36,930 nt of DNA from Candidatus Woesearchaeota archaeon (GCA_016180105.1 JACPBZ010000024.1:1-36930); one strand, 5' to 3'; positions 1 through 7,822 are shown, counted from the first letter of the stretch. The notes: a model not told the origin generated them from the letters alone. A program made the numbers and translations.

Positions 1-1
1 A

Positions 2-289
2 ATAAAGGCATTTTTTGCAAAAAACAGCATTGAAGTCGCATCAGAAATAGCACAAAAAAAGGCAGAAGCAGAATTCATAGTGCTCCTCCCAAGCCCCGTA
101 GGCAAGCTGAAATACTACTGTGTTTCGAAAGGCAAAAAAACCTGCAGCGATGCAGACCTCAGCTCTGCAATAGTCCAGGGACAGCTTCACAAGCTCCCCG
201 TGCTCCTTCTAATAAATGGCGAGCTGACAAAAAAAGCCCAGGAACTGCTTTCGAGGGAAATAGGCTCAATCACTGTTAAGAAACTTTAA
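2..289 (+). CDS. C-terminal part of an unknown archaeal protein, possibly with a nuclease-like fold
   Basis: The reading frame is open from base 2 to the TAA at 287-289, so the start lies outside the window and the last 95 residues are visible. An internal GTG at 80 could be mistaken for a start, but the frame continues upstream with protein-like composition. The visible part begins with an alanine/lysine-rich helix and then alternates hydrophobic strands (FIVLLP, KLKYYC, LPVLLLING) with a helix ending in TKKAQELL. The strand followed by a K-x-Y-Y-C-x-S-K segment, then a glutamine helix and another strand, loosely resembles a restriction-endonuclease-like core, but no catalytic triad can be fixed from this fragment. 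It ends 25 bases before the FEN-1 gene and may share its transcript. Function unassigned. Confidence 0.7.
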   Translation: MKAFFAKNSIEVASEIAQKKAEAEFIVLLPSPVGKLKYYCVSKGKKTCSDADLSSAIVQGQLHKLPVLLLINGELTKKAQELLSREIGSITVKKL

Positions 290-314
290 AAAAAGCCCTT
301 TACGCAATGCCCAT

Positions 315-1355
315 ATGGGCGTCCAGATAACAGAGCTTCTTCCAAAAAGGGAAATAAAACTTGAGGAACTTGCAGGCAGGATAGTCGCTGTGGACGCATC
401 CAACCACCTTTACCAGTTCCTGACAACCATAAGGGGGCCGGACGGCTCGCTTTTTACAGATTCCAAGGGCAATGTGACTTCCCATCTTATCGGACTCTTC
501 TCAAGGACAACGCACCTGATGAAGCTTGGCATAAAGCCAGCCTATGTCTTCGATGGCGAAATGCCCCAACTGAAACGACTTGAAATAAAGCGGAGAATGG
601 ATGCGAAGGAAGTTGCGATTCAAAAACTCGTTGAAGCAAGGAAAGAGGGCAAGGTGGAAGACGTGAAAAAATATTCTGCACTGTCAACGAAACTTACAAG
701 GGACATGGTTGCTGATGCAAAAGAAGTTGTTGCCGCACTGGGCCTTCCAGCAATACAAGCTCCTGGAGAAGGCGAAGCACAGGCAGCACGCATAGTTGCA
801 AACGGCGATGCCTTTGCAGTCGCATCTCAAGACGCTGACAGCCTGCTATTCGGGGCAACGAATGTCATCAGGAACCTTTCAATAGAAGGCAGGAGAAGGC
901 AGGCGGGCACACTCGGCTACAACCACGTTGAGCCGGAAATGATTGCCCTGAAAGAAGTCCTGTCCTCAATGGGAGTAAACCAGCAGCAGCTGATTTGCCT
1001 GGCCATGCTCGTCGGAACAGACTACAACTCAAAAGGCATCAAGGGAATAGGCCCCAAAAACGCCCTGAAGCTCGTCAAGCTTCACAAAACCCCCGAAGAG
1101 CTCTTCAGGGCAGCAAAATGGGACGAATTCTTCAGCTTTGCCTGGCAGGAAGTCCTTGAGCTTTTCGAGAAACCCAGAGTTGATAATGAATACAAACTGA
1201 CATTTTCCTCGTTTGACAAGGGAAAGTTGACACAACTCCTTTGCGAGAAGCACAACTTCTCCACGCAAAGAGTCGAAAAAACCCTCGACGAGCTTGAAAA
1301 AACTGCTGCGTCAAAACAACAGAAAGGACTTGGTGATTTCTTTGGCACGCGATAG
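315..1355 (+). CDS. fen: Flap endonuclease 1 (FEN-1)
   Basis: Structure-specific 5' nuclease that removes 5' flaps during Okazaki-fragment maturation and long-patch base-excision repair. All expected metal-binding acids are in register: Asp27 (VAVDASN), Asp80 (YVFDGEMP), Glu152 and Glu154 (PGEGEA), Asp173 and Asp175 (SQDADS) and Asp236 (GTDYN). A helix-hairpin-helix segment (KGIKGIGPKNAL) follows. The C terminus ends in a PIP box, QKGLGDFF at residues 336-343, for binding the PCNA clamp. At 346 residues it has the normal archaeal length. The ATG at 315 gives the conserved MGV N terminus; glycine 2 is essential in the family. The downstream Trm5-like gene overlaps its 3' end. Together with RfcS at 10330 it shows a standard archaeal replication toolkit. 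Confidence 0.97.
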   Translation: MGVQITELLPKREIKLEELAGRIVAVDASNHLYQFLTTIRGPDGSLFTDSKGNVTSHLIGLFSRTTHLMKLGIKPAYVFDGEMPQLKRLEIKRRMDAKEVAIQKLVEARKEGKVEDVKKYSALSTKLTRDMVADAKEVVAALGLPAIQAPGEGEAQAARIVANGDAFAVASQDADSLLFGATNVIRNLSIEGRRRQAGTLGYNHVEPEMIALKEVLSSMGVNQQQLICLAMLVGTDYNSKGIKGIGPKNALKLVKLHKTPEELFRAAKWDEFFSFAWQEVLELFEKPRVDNEYKLTFSSFDKGKLTQLLCEKHNFSTQRVEKTLDELEKTAASKQQKGLGDFFGTR

Positions 1356-2121
1356 CATAAGGGCTTTCGACATAATAGGCGACACAGCCCTTGTCGAGGC
1401 AGCCACAATTTCCGAAGCCAGGAAAATGGCCAAGAAGATAATGCTCCAGCACAAACACATCAAGTCGGCATGGCTTAAAGTCGGCGGGCACACAGGCAAG
1501 CTGAGAATACAAAAACTGAAGTGGGTCTCCGGGGAAAAGCGAACAACAACCACTCACAAGGAGAACGGCATATTGCTGAAACTGGACATAACAAAGACTT
1601 ACTTTTCACCAAGACAGGCAACCGAACGGAAAAGGGTGTACGGGCAAGTCAAAAAACCAGAAATAATCCTTGTTATGTTCTCAGGAATCGGGCCCTTTAC
1701 GGTGTCAATGGCGAAGAATACCCCTGCGGCAGCCGTTTATGGCGTTGAACTCAACAAATCAGCGCACAAATTTGCGGCCGAAAACGCTAAGCTAAACAAG
1801 GTCGAAGGCAAAATAAAACTTTTTTGCGGTGATGTGAGGAAGATAGTGCCGCAGCTGAAGCAAAAATTTGACCGCATTATTATGCCCTTGCCAAAAGAGG
1901 CTGAAAGCTTCCTTGACGTAGCTTTTGCGGCAGCTAAAAAAGGAGCCGTAATCCACTTTTACGATTTTGAAAAAGAAGAAGACATCCCCTCTGCAGCCGT
2001 CGCCAAGGCAGCCGCTGCCTCCACCGCAGCCAAAAAGAAAATCAGGATACTTGATGTCGTCAAGTGCGGGCAGCTGGCACCAAGAGCCTACAGGGTGTGC
2101 GTTGACTTCAAGATTGTGTGA
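1333..2121 (+). CDS. Trm5-like tRNA (guanine37-N1) methyltransferase, lacking the usual N-terminal domain
   Basis: Class I SAM-dependent methyltransferase of the Trm5 type, expected to make m1G37 next to the anticodon and so prevent +1 frameshifting. The N terminus carries the D2-type segment (AFDIIGDTALVEA) and the His-x-KSAWLKVGGHTGKLR region. The SAM-binding motif VMFSGIGPFTVSMA follows, then an acidic VYGVELN strand, CGDVRK, and a catalytic-loop motif RIIMPLPKEA where many Trm5 proteins have NLP. The frame is open back to an ATG at 1294 inside fen, but those residues are basic and unlike the family. GTG 1333 starts just before the conserved D2 segment and overlaps fen by 23 bases. The 262 residues are short because the roughly 70-residue D1 domain that reads the tRNA outer corner is absent. 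Family assignment is firm; the exact modification is inferred. Confidence 0.82.
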   Translation: MISLARDSIRAFDIIGDTALVEAATISEARKMAKKIMLQHKHIKSAWLKVGGHTGKLRIQKLKWVSGEKRTTTTHKENGILLKLDITKTYFSPRQATERKRVYGQVKKPEIILVMFSGIGPFTVSMAKNTPAAAVYGVELNKSAHKFAAENAKLNKVEGKIKLFCGDVRKIVPQLKQKFDRIIMPLPKEAESFLDVAFAAAKKGAVIHFYDFEKEEDIPSAAVAKAAAASTAAKKKIRILDVVKCGQLAPRAYRVCVDFKIV

Positions 2122-2136
2122 TATGGCGCCGAAGGG

Positions 2137-2144
2137 TTTAAATA
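2137..2144 (+). promoter_or_regulatory. Box A (TTTAAATA) with no protein gene downstream
   Basis: A perfect archaeal TATA element just after the Trm5-like stop codon, facing right. The gene to the right is on the opposite strand and no good + strand coding frame follows. The predicted transcription start, about 25 nt downstream, falls at 2165-2167. That is exactly where one arm of a 6-bp inverted repeat begins (2166-2171). Confidence 0.55.
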
Positions 2145-2165
2145 GCCGCTGTCGCTCCTTTGCAC

Positions 2166-2243
2166 GCGTGCGATGATCGCGTGAACACCCTCGGAGCCCA
2201 AAAGGCGGTGATGAACGGGAGTAACTGGAGAGCACGCTTAACC
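2166..2243 (+). ncRNA. Candidate structured small RNA, class unknown
   Basis: The predicted transcript would begin at 2166. GCGTGC (2166-2171) can pair with GCACGC (2232-2237), closing a 72-nt unit. Inside it, CCC/GGG (2188-2190 with 2217-2219) and GCC/GGC (2196-2198 with 2204-2206) flank TCGGA on one side and a GTGATGA stretch on the other. GTGATGA matches the box C consensus and this geometry resembles a kink-turn. A pyrimidine-rich stretch (2242-2254) could stop transcription. It lacks a clean CTGA box D, the ACA triplet of an H/ACA guide, and tRNA features, so no class is assigned. Confidence 0.3.
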
Positions 2244-2277
2244 TTTTACTTTCCTGCGGGAAAGCAAAAGCTTAACC
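2236..2277. repeat. Palindrome flanked by 8-bp direct repeats (GCTTAACC)
   Basis: GCTTAACC occurs at 2236-2243 and 2270-2277. Between the copies lies a 26-nt near-perfect palindrome: arms 2244-2254 and 2259-2269 pair over 11 positions with one mismatch, around a TGCG loop. An 8-bp direct duplication around an inverted repeat looks like the footprint of a small mobile element with target-site duplication. A chance hairpin acting as a terminator is the alternative. The stop codon of the broken PAN gene lies inside the palindrome. Confidence 0.4.
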
Positions 2278-3266
2278 AAAAACGACTAATGTCCAGAAAT
2301 AATTCACCCAAACACTCAGCGCCCGTAAAGCAATCTGTCAAGTCAACAACGGCGCCAATGTCAACCTTTCCAAGGCTCATGCTTCTGCAATGAATTTTAA
2401 GTATTTTCTCCCTTGCCTCCTTTGATGGCAGGGGGAAGTGGATGTGCCTTTCAAGCCTTCCAGGCCTAAGAATTGCAGGGTCAAGAATGTCCTTCCGGTT
2501 AGTGCTGCCTATTATTTTTACGTTTTCAAGGCCGCGGAAGCCATCAATTTCAGCCAGGAGCTGGACAAAGGTCCTTTGCACTTCCCTCTCGCCAGAAGTG
2601 CCAATGTCAACCCTTCTTGCCGCAAGGGCGTCCAGTTCGTCAATGAAAATGATTGAAGGCGCCTTCTCGCGGGCTGTCTGAAAAATTTCCTTCACCAGCT
2701 TCGCACCCTCGCCTATGAACTTCTGGACAAGCTCCGAGCCAACCACCTCAATGAATGTTGAATTGGTGGCTGTAGCAACAGCCTTTGCAAGGAGAGTCTT
2801 GCCTGTTCCGGGATGGCCGTGAAGCAGAACGCCCTTAGGCGGCTGTATGCCAATTTGCTCAAACAACTCAGGCTTGTTCAAGGGCAGCTCAACAATTTCC
2901 CGAATTTCCCGCATCTGGTCATCAAGGCCGCCAATATCATTCCAACCGACATTAGGTTTTTCGACAATTATGAATTTCTCGCTGTTAAATTTCCTCGTGA
3001 CATTGGCCTTCCTCACAATCGACAAGTTTTTCTGCTCAACAAACACAGTGTCGCCAGGCCTCAACTTGCCACAATCAGAAAGAACTTCGACCAGGACACA
3101 CCATCAACGGGGCCCGCCTTATCCGGTCAAGATCTTCCTTGAGACTGACCATGGTTTTCCTGAGGACGGCATTTTCCTCCTCCAAGACACTCATAGCCTC
3201 CCCAAAAACAAGCGAACTTAGCCTTTCCTCGTTTTTGAGAGCTCCTTCAGAAGATATTTTGCACAC
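2246..3266 (-). pseudogene. Broken proteasome-activating nucleotidase (PAN) gene
   Basis: PAN is a hexameric AAA+ unfoldase that feeds the 20S proteasome. The remnant keeps an N-terminal coiled coil (3266-3120, ending RRAPLMV), the end of the OB domain (VEVLSDCGKLRPGD) and most of one AAA domain: Walker A GHPGTGKT, Walker B IIFIDELDA, and ILRPGRLER. Two lesions are visible. Near 3095-3115 the frame shifts, and about 22 OB-domain residues normally found between PLxV and LVxV are missing, so the reading frame hits a TGA at about 3075. At the other end, homology stops after FTGAE near 2325 and unrelated residues run to a stop at 2246. The C-terminal helical subdomain and HbYX motif that dock on the proteasome are therefore gone. 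The gene starts 28 bases after tldE and would be the last of that operon. A shortened protein from an internal start is possible but would lack key parts. Confidence 0.8.
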
Positions 3267-3294
3267 CTCTTACCTTTTCCTGCCTTAATGAGCG

Positions 3295-4659
3295 CTACTC
3301 GACAGACTTCGTGACCTTGACTCCCTTCACGAGCACGGATGGCGTCGACGTTGGAACCTCAACCTCCCATCCGAATACCTGCTCCTGCTCCGAGCCAACA
3401 GCCGAAATCCCCTGAAGTATCCTTATCAGGTTGTCGCTAATCCTCAATTCCTTTACCGGCCCGGTTACCTTGCCATTCTCAACAAGGAAAATGCCATCCC
3501 GGGGTATTGTCGAAAAATCTCCCGCCTCATAGTTCTGGAATCTCGTGTACCAGACATTCGTTACTATGAGCCCACGCTTGACCTGCCGAATCATTTCTTC
3601 CTTATTAAGATTTCCATTTTGCAAAACAAGGTTAAAGGGCGTTGGGGCAACAAGGCCAGCATTCGCTGTTGTCTTCACCTTGTGCCTCCTGGCAGTCGAA
3701 GTGTTATGCAGGTAAGTCTTAAGCACGCCTTTCTCTATAATCACGTTGCGCTGGGTGGGAACGCCCTCCTCGTCGAATTTCACGCTGTCAAAGCCATTCG
3801 GCAGCGTCGCATCATCGACAAGAGTCACGCCCTCGCTGCCAACCTTTTTCCCAAGCTTGCCTGCAAAGCAGGAAAGCTTAGACTCAACATTGAATATTGA
3901 AGCAGCCTTGCCCACGCTCTCCAAAAGATTCGCGAACGGCAGGGGGGCAAAAATCACGTCATAAATGCCCGGCTCCCCGCTTTTCGGACTAACAGCCTGC
4001 TTAGCTATCACAGCAGCCCTTTCAGCACTTGCTTCAGGCGTGAACTTCCTGAGAACCCTCGAATTGCAGGTGTGATGGCCTGAAGCGTACTTGTCAACAA
4101 ACGCCCTCAACGAAAAATAAGCCTTAGTCCCCCTATCCTCAGCCTCAACACCCCCGGAAGTCAGGAGGTAAGCCGAATTTGAATGCATTTCGAGAATGCC
4201 TGCAGTCCTCTTAGCGCCATTCCTGTGCGCAACATCAATCGCAGACTTCAAAACATCAACAGCTCCCTCCCCAAGCTCAACTATGGCCGGGTCATAAGTG
4301 TCCTTAATGTCATTATAACTGAAAGGGCCGCTCGCAATCCCAGAGTATTCCTTATTCGGAACAGCAGCCTTGGCAAACTTAAGCATCCTCGCAATAGCAT
4401 CATCCGCCGCAGCAGCCGACATTTCCCGAATGCTGGTGCTCACCAGGCGCTTGTCAATAGCCAGAAAAATGTTGAGCCTCTCAGACTGCCAACTCTGGGT
4501 AGTGCTTATCCTGCTATTGGAAAACTTAAGCTGGGCTATCTCATCAGACGAAGCACTGACAACGACATCATCAGCGCCCTTTTTCCTGAGCTGCCTGACA
4601 GCGTGAGCTGCAATGGACTGCCTCGATTCAATGTCCGACGATTTTCCAACTGTTTTCAT
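3295..4659 (-). CDS. pmbA: TldE/PmbA family protein, partner of TldD
   Basis: TldE pairs with TldD to form a metalloprotease that degrades unfolded peptides and processes modified peptides in bacteria; the archaeal role is less clear. The 454 residues have the two-domain family layout: an N-terminal domain with an RxSxTQSWQSERLNIF-like segment, and a C-terminal beta-rich domain with GIYDVIFAPLPFANLLE, LVDDATLPNG, VKFDEEGVPTQR and a late NYEAGDFSTIPRDGIFLVENG stretch. The HExxxH motif of TldD is absent, as expected for the non-catalytic subunit. It starts four bases after the tldD stop, so the two are co-transcribed and probably translationally coupled. Normal length and no visible damage, unlike the AAA gene that follows. 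Confidence 0.93.
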   Translation of the reverse strand: MKTVGKSSDIESRQSIAAHAVRQLRKKGADDVVVSASSDEIAQLKFSNSRISTTQSWQSERLNIFLAIDKRLVSTSIREMSAAAADDAIARMLKFAKAAVPNKEYSGIASGPFSYNDIKDTYDPAIVELGEGAVDVLKSAIDVAHRNGAKRTAGILEMHSNSAYLLTSGGVEAEDRGTKAYFSLRAFVDKYASGHHTCNSRVLRKFTPEASAERAAVIAKQAVSPKSGEPGIYDVIFAPLPFANLLESVGKAASIFNVESKLSCFAGKLGKKVGSEGVTLVDDATLPNGFDSVKFDEEGVPTQRNVIIEKGVLKTYLHNTSTARRHKVKTTANAGLVAPTPFNLVLQNGNLNKEEMIRQVKRGLIVTNVWYTRFQNYEAGDFSTIPRDGIFLVENGKVTGPVKELRISDNLIRILQGISAVGSEQEQVFGWEVEVPTSTPSVLVKGVKVTKSVE

Positions 4660-4663
4660 TTTT

Positions 4664-6118
4664 CTAAAAACTGAGCTTCAAGTTCCTTATTCGCATGCTC
4701 GGGCCACCAAACCAGACCGGAATTGCCTGCATTGGCTCAGCCTTGCCGCAAGTCCCGGCGTGAAACTCCATATTGCCAGCAACAGCATCAACAGAACCCC
4801 AAAGCTTTGGCGTTGAGACCTCTATAGTTGGCCTCCAAACAGGCTCAGCGAGCCTTCCGTTGCGAATCATAAACGCCTCAGCACCAGTGTACTTGGCATT
4901 GAGGCGCTTGTCATCAATATTCCACTCCATGAAATTCTTTATGAAAACACCAAACTTCACAGACTCTATCAGCTCAGCTTCGGTGTAGTTGCCAGGCTTG
5001 ACAATCGAGTTGGCCATTCTCACAATGGGCTCCCGGTCATAGCCAGTCGCCCTTGCTGACCCGTTGCTCCGCCCGCCCATAATCGCGGAAGTCTCGCGAT
5101 TATGCAGCAGCTCAGTGATAATGCCGCGCTTAATCAGCCATCGCTCCCTTGCCTTCACACCCTCATCATCGTAAAGATAGTAGCCAAAGCTCCCTGGAAT
5201 CGTAGGGTCATCAACAATATTCACGGCATCAGAGCCAATCCTGGTCCCCAGCATCCCGGCATTAATGAATGACTCGCCTGCCTGGGCAGCCTCCCTTCCA
5301 AGGACGCGGTCCGCCTCATAAGGGTGGCCAACGCTCTCGTGCACCATAATCCCAGTTATCTGGGGCGCGACAACAAGGTCAACCTTTTCCTTCGGCGCAA
5401 CAACAGCCTTCTTCAGGTTGGAATGAGTTGCCTTGACCTCAGAAGCCAAAAGCTCTGGAAATCCGTGATTGTAAATTGTCTCAAAACCGCCAGCAGCGCC
5501 ATACTGCCAATACCTCTGGGCTGTCCTGCCGCCCTCCTCAACAGTGAGGAAATACCAGAAATCAGTCCTTGGAATCCTCGAAAGCACCTTGCTGCCCTCA
5601 GTGTTGACAAAATACTTTTCAGCATAGAAATCCGACATCGAAAAAAACCTTCCCGGGACATTAACCTTGGCAGCCTTGATGGCCTTTTCAGCATCAAACA
5701 ACACCTTCAGCTTCTCTTTCGGGCTAAGGTCTGCAATCTTGACCTTCTGTTTCACATCATAACTCGCAACAGCCGCCCCTTCAGGGCTAAACCTTACCTT
5801 CTCGCCAATCGATGACGCAGCAGAAGTGACTTTAACTGCCCTCTCCACGACCCTCTTCAAGTTTTCCCTTGACAAGATGTTAGTCGAGGCAAATCCCAAA
5901 GTGCCCTTGATGACAACCCTCAAGCCCAGGCCAGAGACGCGGTCAAATCCCGCGACTTGCGGAACGCCATTCTTCAACACAAAGCCATTGACGACCGTCG
6001 CCTCAAGCCGCGCATCAGCATAGCTCGCCCCAACCTTCCGCGCGTAATCTATCGCAAAATGAGCCAAGTCAAGGTCAAGCGCATCACCATCAGAAACCCT
6101 GTCAGATTTAGCAACCAT
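4664..6118 (-). CDS. tldD: TldD metalloprotease catalytic subunit
   Basis: Zinc-dependent protease subunit working with TldE. The 484-residue protein has the signature HESVGH at residues 260-265 (HExxxH), followed by PYEADRVLGREAAQAG. The third metal ligand is expected at the cysteine of GTCGKAEPMQ near the C terminus, which is present. The family segments NIVDDPTIPGSFGYYLYDDEG and SAIMGGRSNGSARATGYDREP are also intact. The ATG at 6118 lies about 37 bases downstream of a TTTATATA box, which gives a short leader. The gene opens an apparent operon tldD-tldE-(broken PAN). A protease pair next to a proteasome regulator suggests a protein- or peptide-turnover theme, but the third gene is dead. Confidence 0.96.
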   Translation of the reverse strand: MVAKSDRVSDGDALDLDLAHFAIDYARKVGASYADARLEATVVNGFVLKNGVPQVAGFDRVSGLGLRVVIKGTLGFASTNILSRENLKRVVERAVKVTSAASSIGEKVRFSPEGAAVASYDVKQKVKIADLSPKEKLKVLFDAEKAIKAAKVNVPGRFFSMSDFYAEKYFVNTEGSKVLSRIPRTDFWYFLTVEEGGRTAQRYWQYGAAGGFETIYNHGFPELLASEVKATHSNLKKAVVAPKEKVDLVVAPQITGIMVHESVGHPYEADRVLGREAAQAGESFINAGMLGTRIGSDAVNIVDDPTIPGSFGYYLYDDEGVKARERWLIKRGIITELLHNRETSAIMGGRSNGSARATGYDREPIVRMANSIVKPGNYTEAELIESVKFGVFIKNFMEWNIDDKRLNAKYTGAEAFMIRNGRLAEPVWRPTIEVSTPKLWGSVDAVAGNMEFHAGTCGKAEPMQAIPVWFGGPSMRIRNLKLSF

Positions 6119-6151
6119 AAAAAATCCCTTGCTGCAACGCGAGAGCGCAGG

Positions 6152-6159
6152 TATATAAA
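6152..6159 (-). promoter_or_regulatory. Box A of tldD
   Basis: TTTATATA on the minus strand, centred about 37 bases before the tldD ATG. This predicts a transcript start near 6130 with a leader of about 12 nt. Confidence 0.6.
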
Positions 6160-6230
6160 TTTTATTGGATGACCTTGTTATCTCAACTCAAGCATTATCG
6201 CGGCCACAGTGACGAAAATCAAACACCCAA

Positions 6231-6246
6231 CCACAGCAAGCTGTGG
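6231..6246. repeat. Perfect hairpin CCACAG-CAAG-CTGTGG
   Basis: A 6-bp perfect inverted repeat with a 4-nt loop, 22 bases after the tyrS stop. It could stabilise the tyrS 3' end or help stop transcription before the tldD promoter. No strong T tract follows on the minus strand, so it is not called a terminator. Confidence 0.4.
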
Positions 6247-6268
6247 GGGTATGAACCTAATGAAGAAA

Positions 6269-7345
6269 TCATCTCGTAATCTGAAAGCTCCTCACCTGCT
6301 CAAGCAGCTTTTTCGCCTTCGCGTTCGATGCGAAATGCTTCCTCACAGGCTCAAGAAGCTCATTCAGCTTCTCGGCAACACCATTCTTGAGGTCCATCGG
6401 GTGGATTTTCCCCTCAGAATAAAGCTTTTCCAACTGGCCATAGCTTTCAACACTCAGACTGCCGCCAAACTTTTCAGGCCTCTTAACCTCCAAAGCACCA
6501 AACCTCTCAAAAACAATGTAGCGGCAGTATTCCATAATGGGATTCTCGTCCACTTTCTTCTCAGGGCAGTAAGCCTTGCTGATTTTTCTCTTCACATCCT
6601 CTTCCGAGTCAGTCATGAATATGGCCGTGTCCGGCTTTGACTTAGACATCTTCAGCTCAATCGCGCGCTCAGTGGCATCCGTAATGTCAGTCCTTGGCTC
6701 GCCAAGGCCCATAAGCATATGATGGCTTACCACAACAGGCTTCCAAAATCCAAGCTTGGGGCCAAGCTCCCTTGCCAAAATATTAACTTTTCTCTGATCC
6801 ATACCGAGCTGGCAAATATCAGCCTCAAGCTCAAATATGTCCGCTGCCTGCATGCACGAATACAAAATCATCGAAGCCTGCTGAACCTCAGACTCCTTGC
6901 GACCCATAATCTGCCCTGTCCTCACAATCCTCTGAATAGTGCTGTTCCTGGAAACCTGCAAGACCTTCTTCCAATAATCCTGCTTGCCAACAACATCGCT
7001 TGCCCTGACAAACTCCACCTTGTCAAGATTCATCCCTGCAGCCTTCCAAACCTCAACCAGGTAATCGCCACAAACCTGAATCTTCTCAAGGTCGCCACCA
7101 AGCTTGTTGTTCGCCCACGCGTGCCAGTCAGCAGCGTACATCTTGAACTTGCAACCTGCCTTTGTCACCTTGTTGACATTTATCGCCCTTAAAATGCCCT
7201 GGGCAACGTGAATCAAGCCAGAAGGCTCAAAACCATCATACGCAACAGGATGATCCTTTATCTCAAGAAGCTGCTTAAGCTCATCCACAGTAACGACTTC
7301 CTCACCGACTTCCCTGATCAGAGCTAATCGAGATTCAACATCCAT
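6269..7345 (-). CDS. tyrS: Tyrosyl-tRNA synthetase, archaeal type
   Basis: Class I aminoacyl-tRNA synthetase that charges tRNA-Tyr. The ATP-binding signature appears as GFEPSGLIHVAQG, the tyrosine pocket as MYAADWHAWANNK and YSCMQAADIFELEAD, and the second signature is a perfect KMSKSKP. The C-terminal anticodon region is short, as in archaea and eukaryotes. The frame is open to a GTG at 7360 (MAYVSMDV), but box A is centred at 7372, which puts the transcript start almost exactly on the ATG at 7345. A leaderless mRNA beginning MDVESRLALIREV is therefore preferred (358 residues). It faces the same way as tldD, which has its own promoter. Confidence 0.96.
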   Translation of the reverse strand: MDVESRLALIREVGEEVVTVDELKQLLEIKDHPVAYDGFEPSGLIHVAQGILRAINVNKVTKAGCKFKMYAADWHAWANNKLGGDLEKIQVCGDYLVEVWKAAGMNLDKVEFVRASDVVGKQDYWKKVLQVSRNSTIQRIVRTGQIMGRKESEVQQASMILYSCMQAADIFELEADICQLGMDQRKVNILARELGPKLGFWKPVVVSHHMLMGLGEPRTDITDATERAIELKMSKSKPDTAIFMTDSEEDVKRKISKAYCPEKKVDENPIMEYCRYIVFERFGALEVKRPEKFGGSLSVESYGQLEKLYSEGKIHPMDLKNGVAEKLNELLEPVRKHFASNAKAKKLLEQVRSFQITR

Positions 7346-7368
7346 GCTTACATAGGCCACAGCATATG

Positions 7369-7376
7369 ATTTAAAT
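7369..7376 (-). promoter_or_regulatory. Box A of tyrS
   Basis: ATTTAAAT centred 27 bases before the ATG at 7345, which argues for leaderless translation from that codon and not from the GTG at 7360. Confidence 0.65.
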
Positions 7377-7399
7377 CTTTTCGTTTTAAAGAAAAAAAG

Positions 7400-7822
7400 C
7401 TAAGCATAACCAAGAGTGCCTTGAATAGGCCCCAACGATATACCTTTGGCTGAGTCAAGCAAGTCGGAAACTTGAGCTTTCCTCCCAACAGCAGCAACAA
7501 TAGCATCATACGCCCTTGAGGCACTCCACCGAGACCTTCCAAAGTCAATGCTTACTACAGTTTGCTCGCCTGAATAGTTGATTAAGCCGTTGACTTGCCA
7601 AGTGATGCTCATTAAAGTTCCGCCCCAGGCACTTCTCACAGTCAAGCCACCAGGCATTCCAGCTGACCTGATTCCCTGGTAATTGCAGCTTCCATCGGAA
7701 TTCCTTGTGGGCAGGGGCTTTGCCAAACCTACATCAACAACGCCCTTAACAGCGGATCGCAAGATATCATCAAGAGCACCATCCGGCGCAAAAACCCGCA
7801 TCCCCAAAAACGGCGTACTCAC
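7400..7822 (-). CDS. Hypothetical protein, 140 residues
   Basis: Not recognised. The product is probably soluble. It has a glycine/serine-rich middle with alternating strands (LTVRSAWGGTLMSITWQVNG, EQTVVSIDFGRSRW), a helix with AYDAIVAAVG, and a hydrophobic glycine-containing tail ending GPIQGTLGYA. The start is taken as GTG 7822 because an AT-rich box (7846-7852) lies 27 bases upstream, matching the leaderless spacing of the neighbours; an in-frame ATG lies at 7801. It ends about 55 bases before tyrS and is transcribed away from the Cas4-like gene, so the two share the 200-base intergenic region that holds the CACTGG repeats. Composition is compatible with a real gene, but there is no motif support. 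Confidence 0.55.
   Translation of the reverse strand: MSTPFLGMRVFAPDGALDDILRSAVKGVVDVGLAKPLPTRNSDGSCNYQGIRSAGMPGGLTVRSAWGGTLMSITWQVNGLINYSGEQTVVSIDFGRSRWSASRAYDAIVAAVGRKAQVSDLLDSAKGISLGPIQGTLGYA

Noticed and set aside
1132-1557. 141-codon minus-strand frame across the fen/Trm5 junction
   Set aside because: Shadow of two well-supported genes; Cys/Phe-rich with no motif.
2166-2237. 72-nt unit closed by a terminal stem, considered as a tRNA
   Set aside because: No T-loop GTTCRA sequence, no D-loop or anticodon stem can be placed, and the terminal stem is six base pairs.
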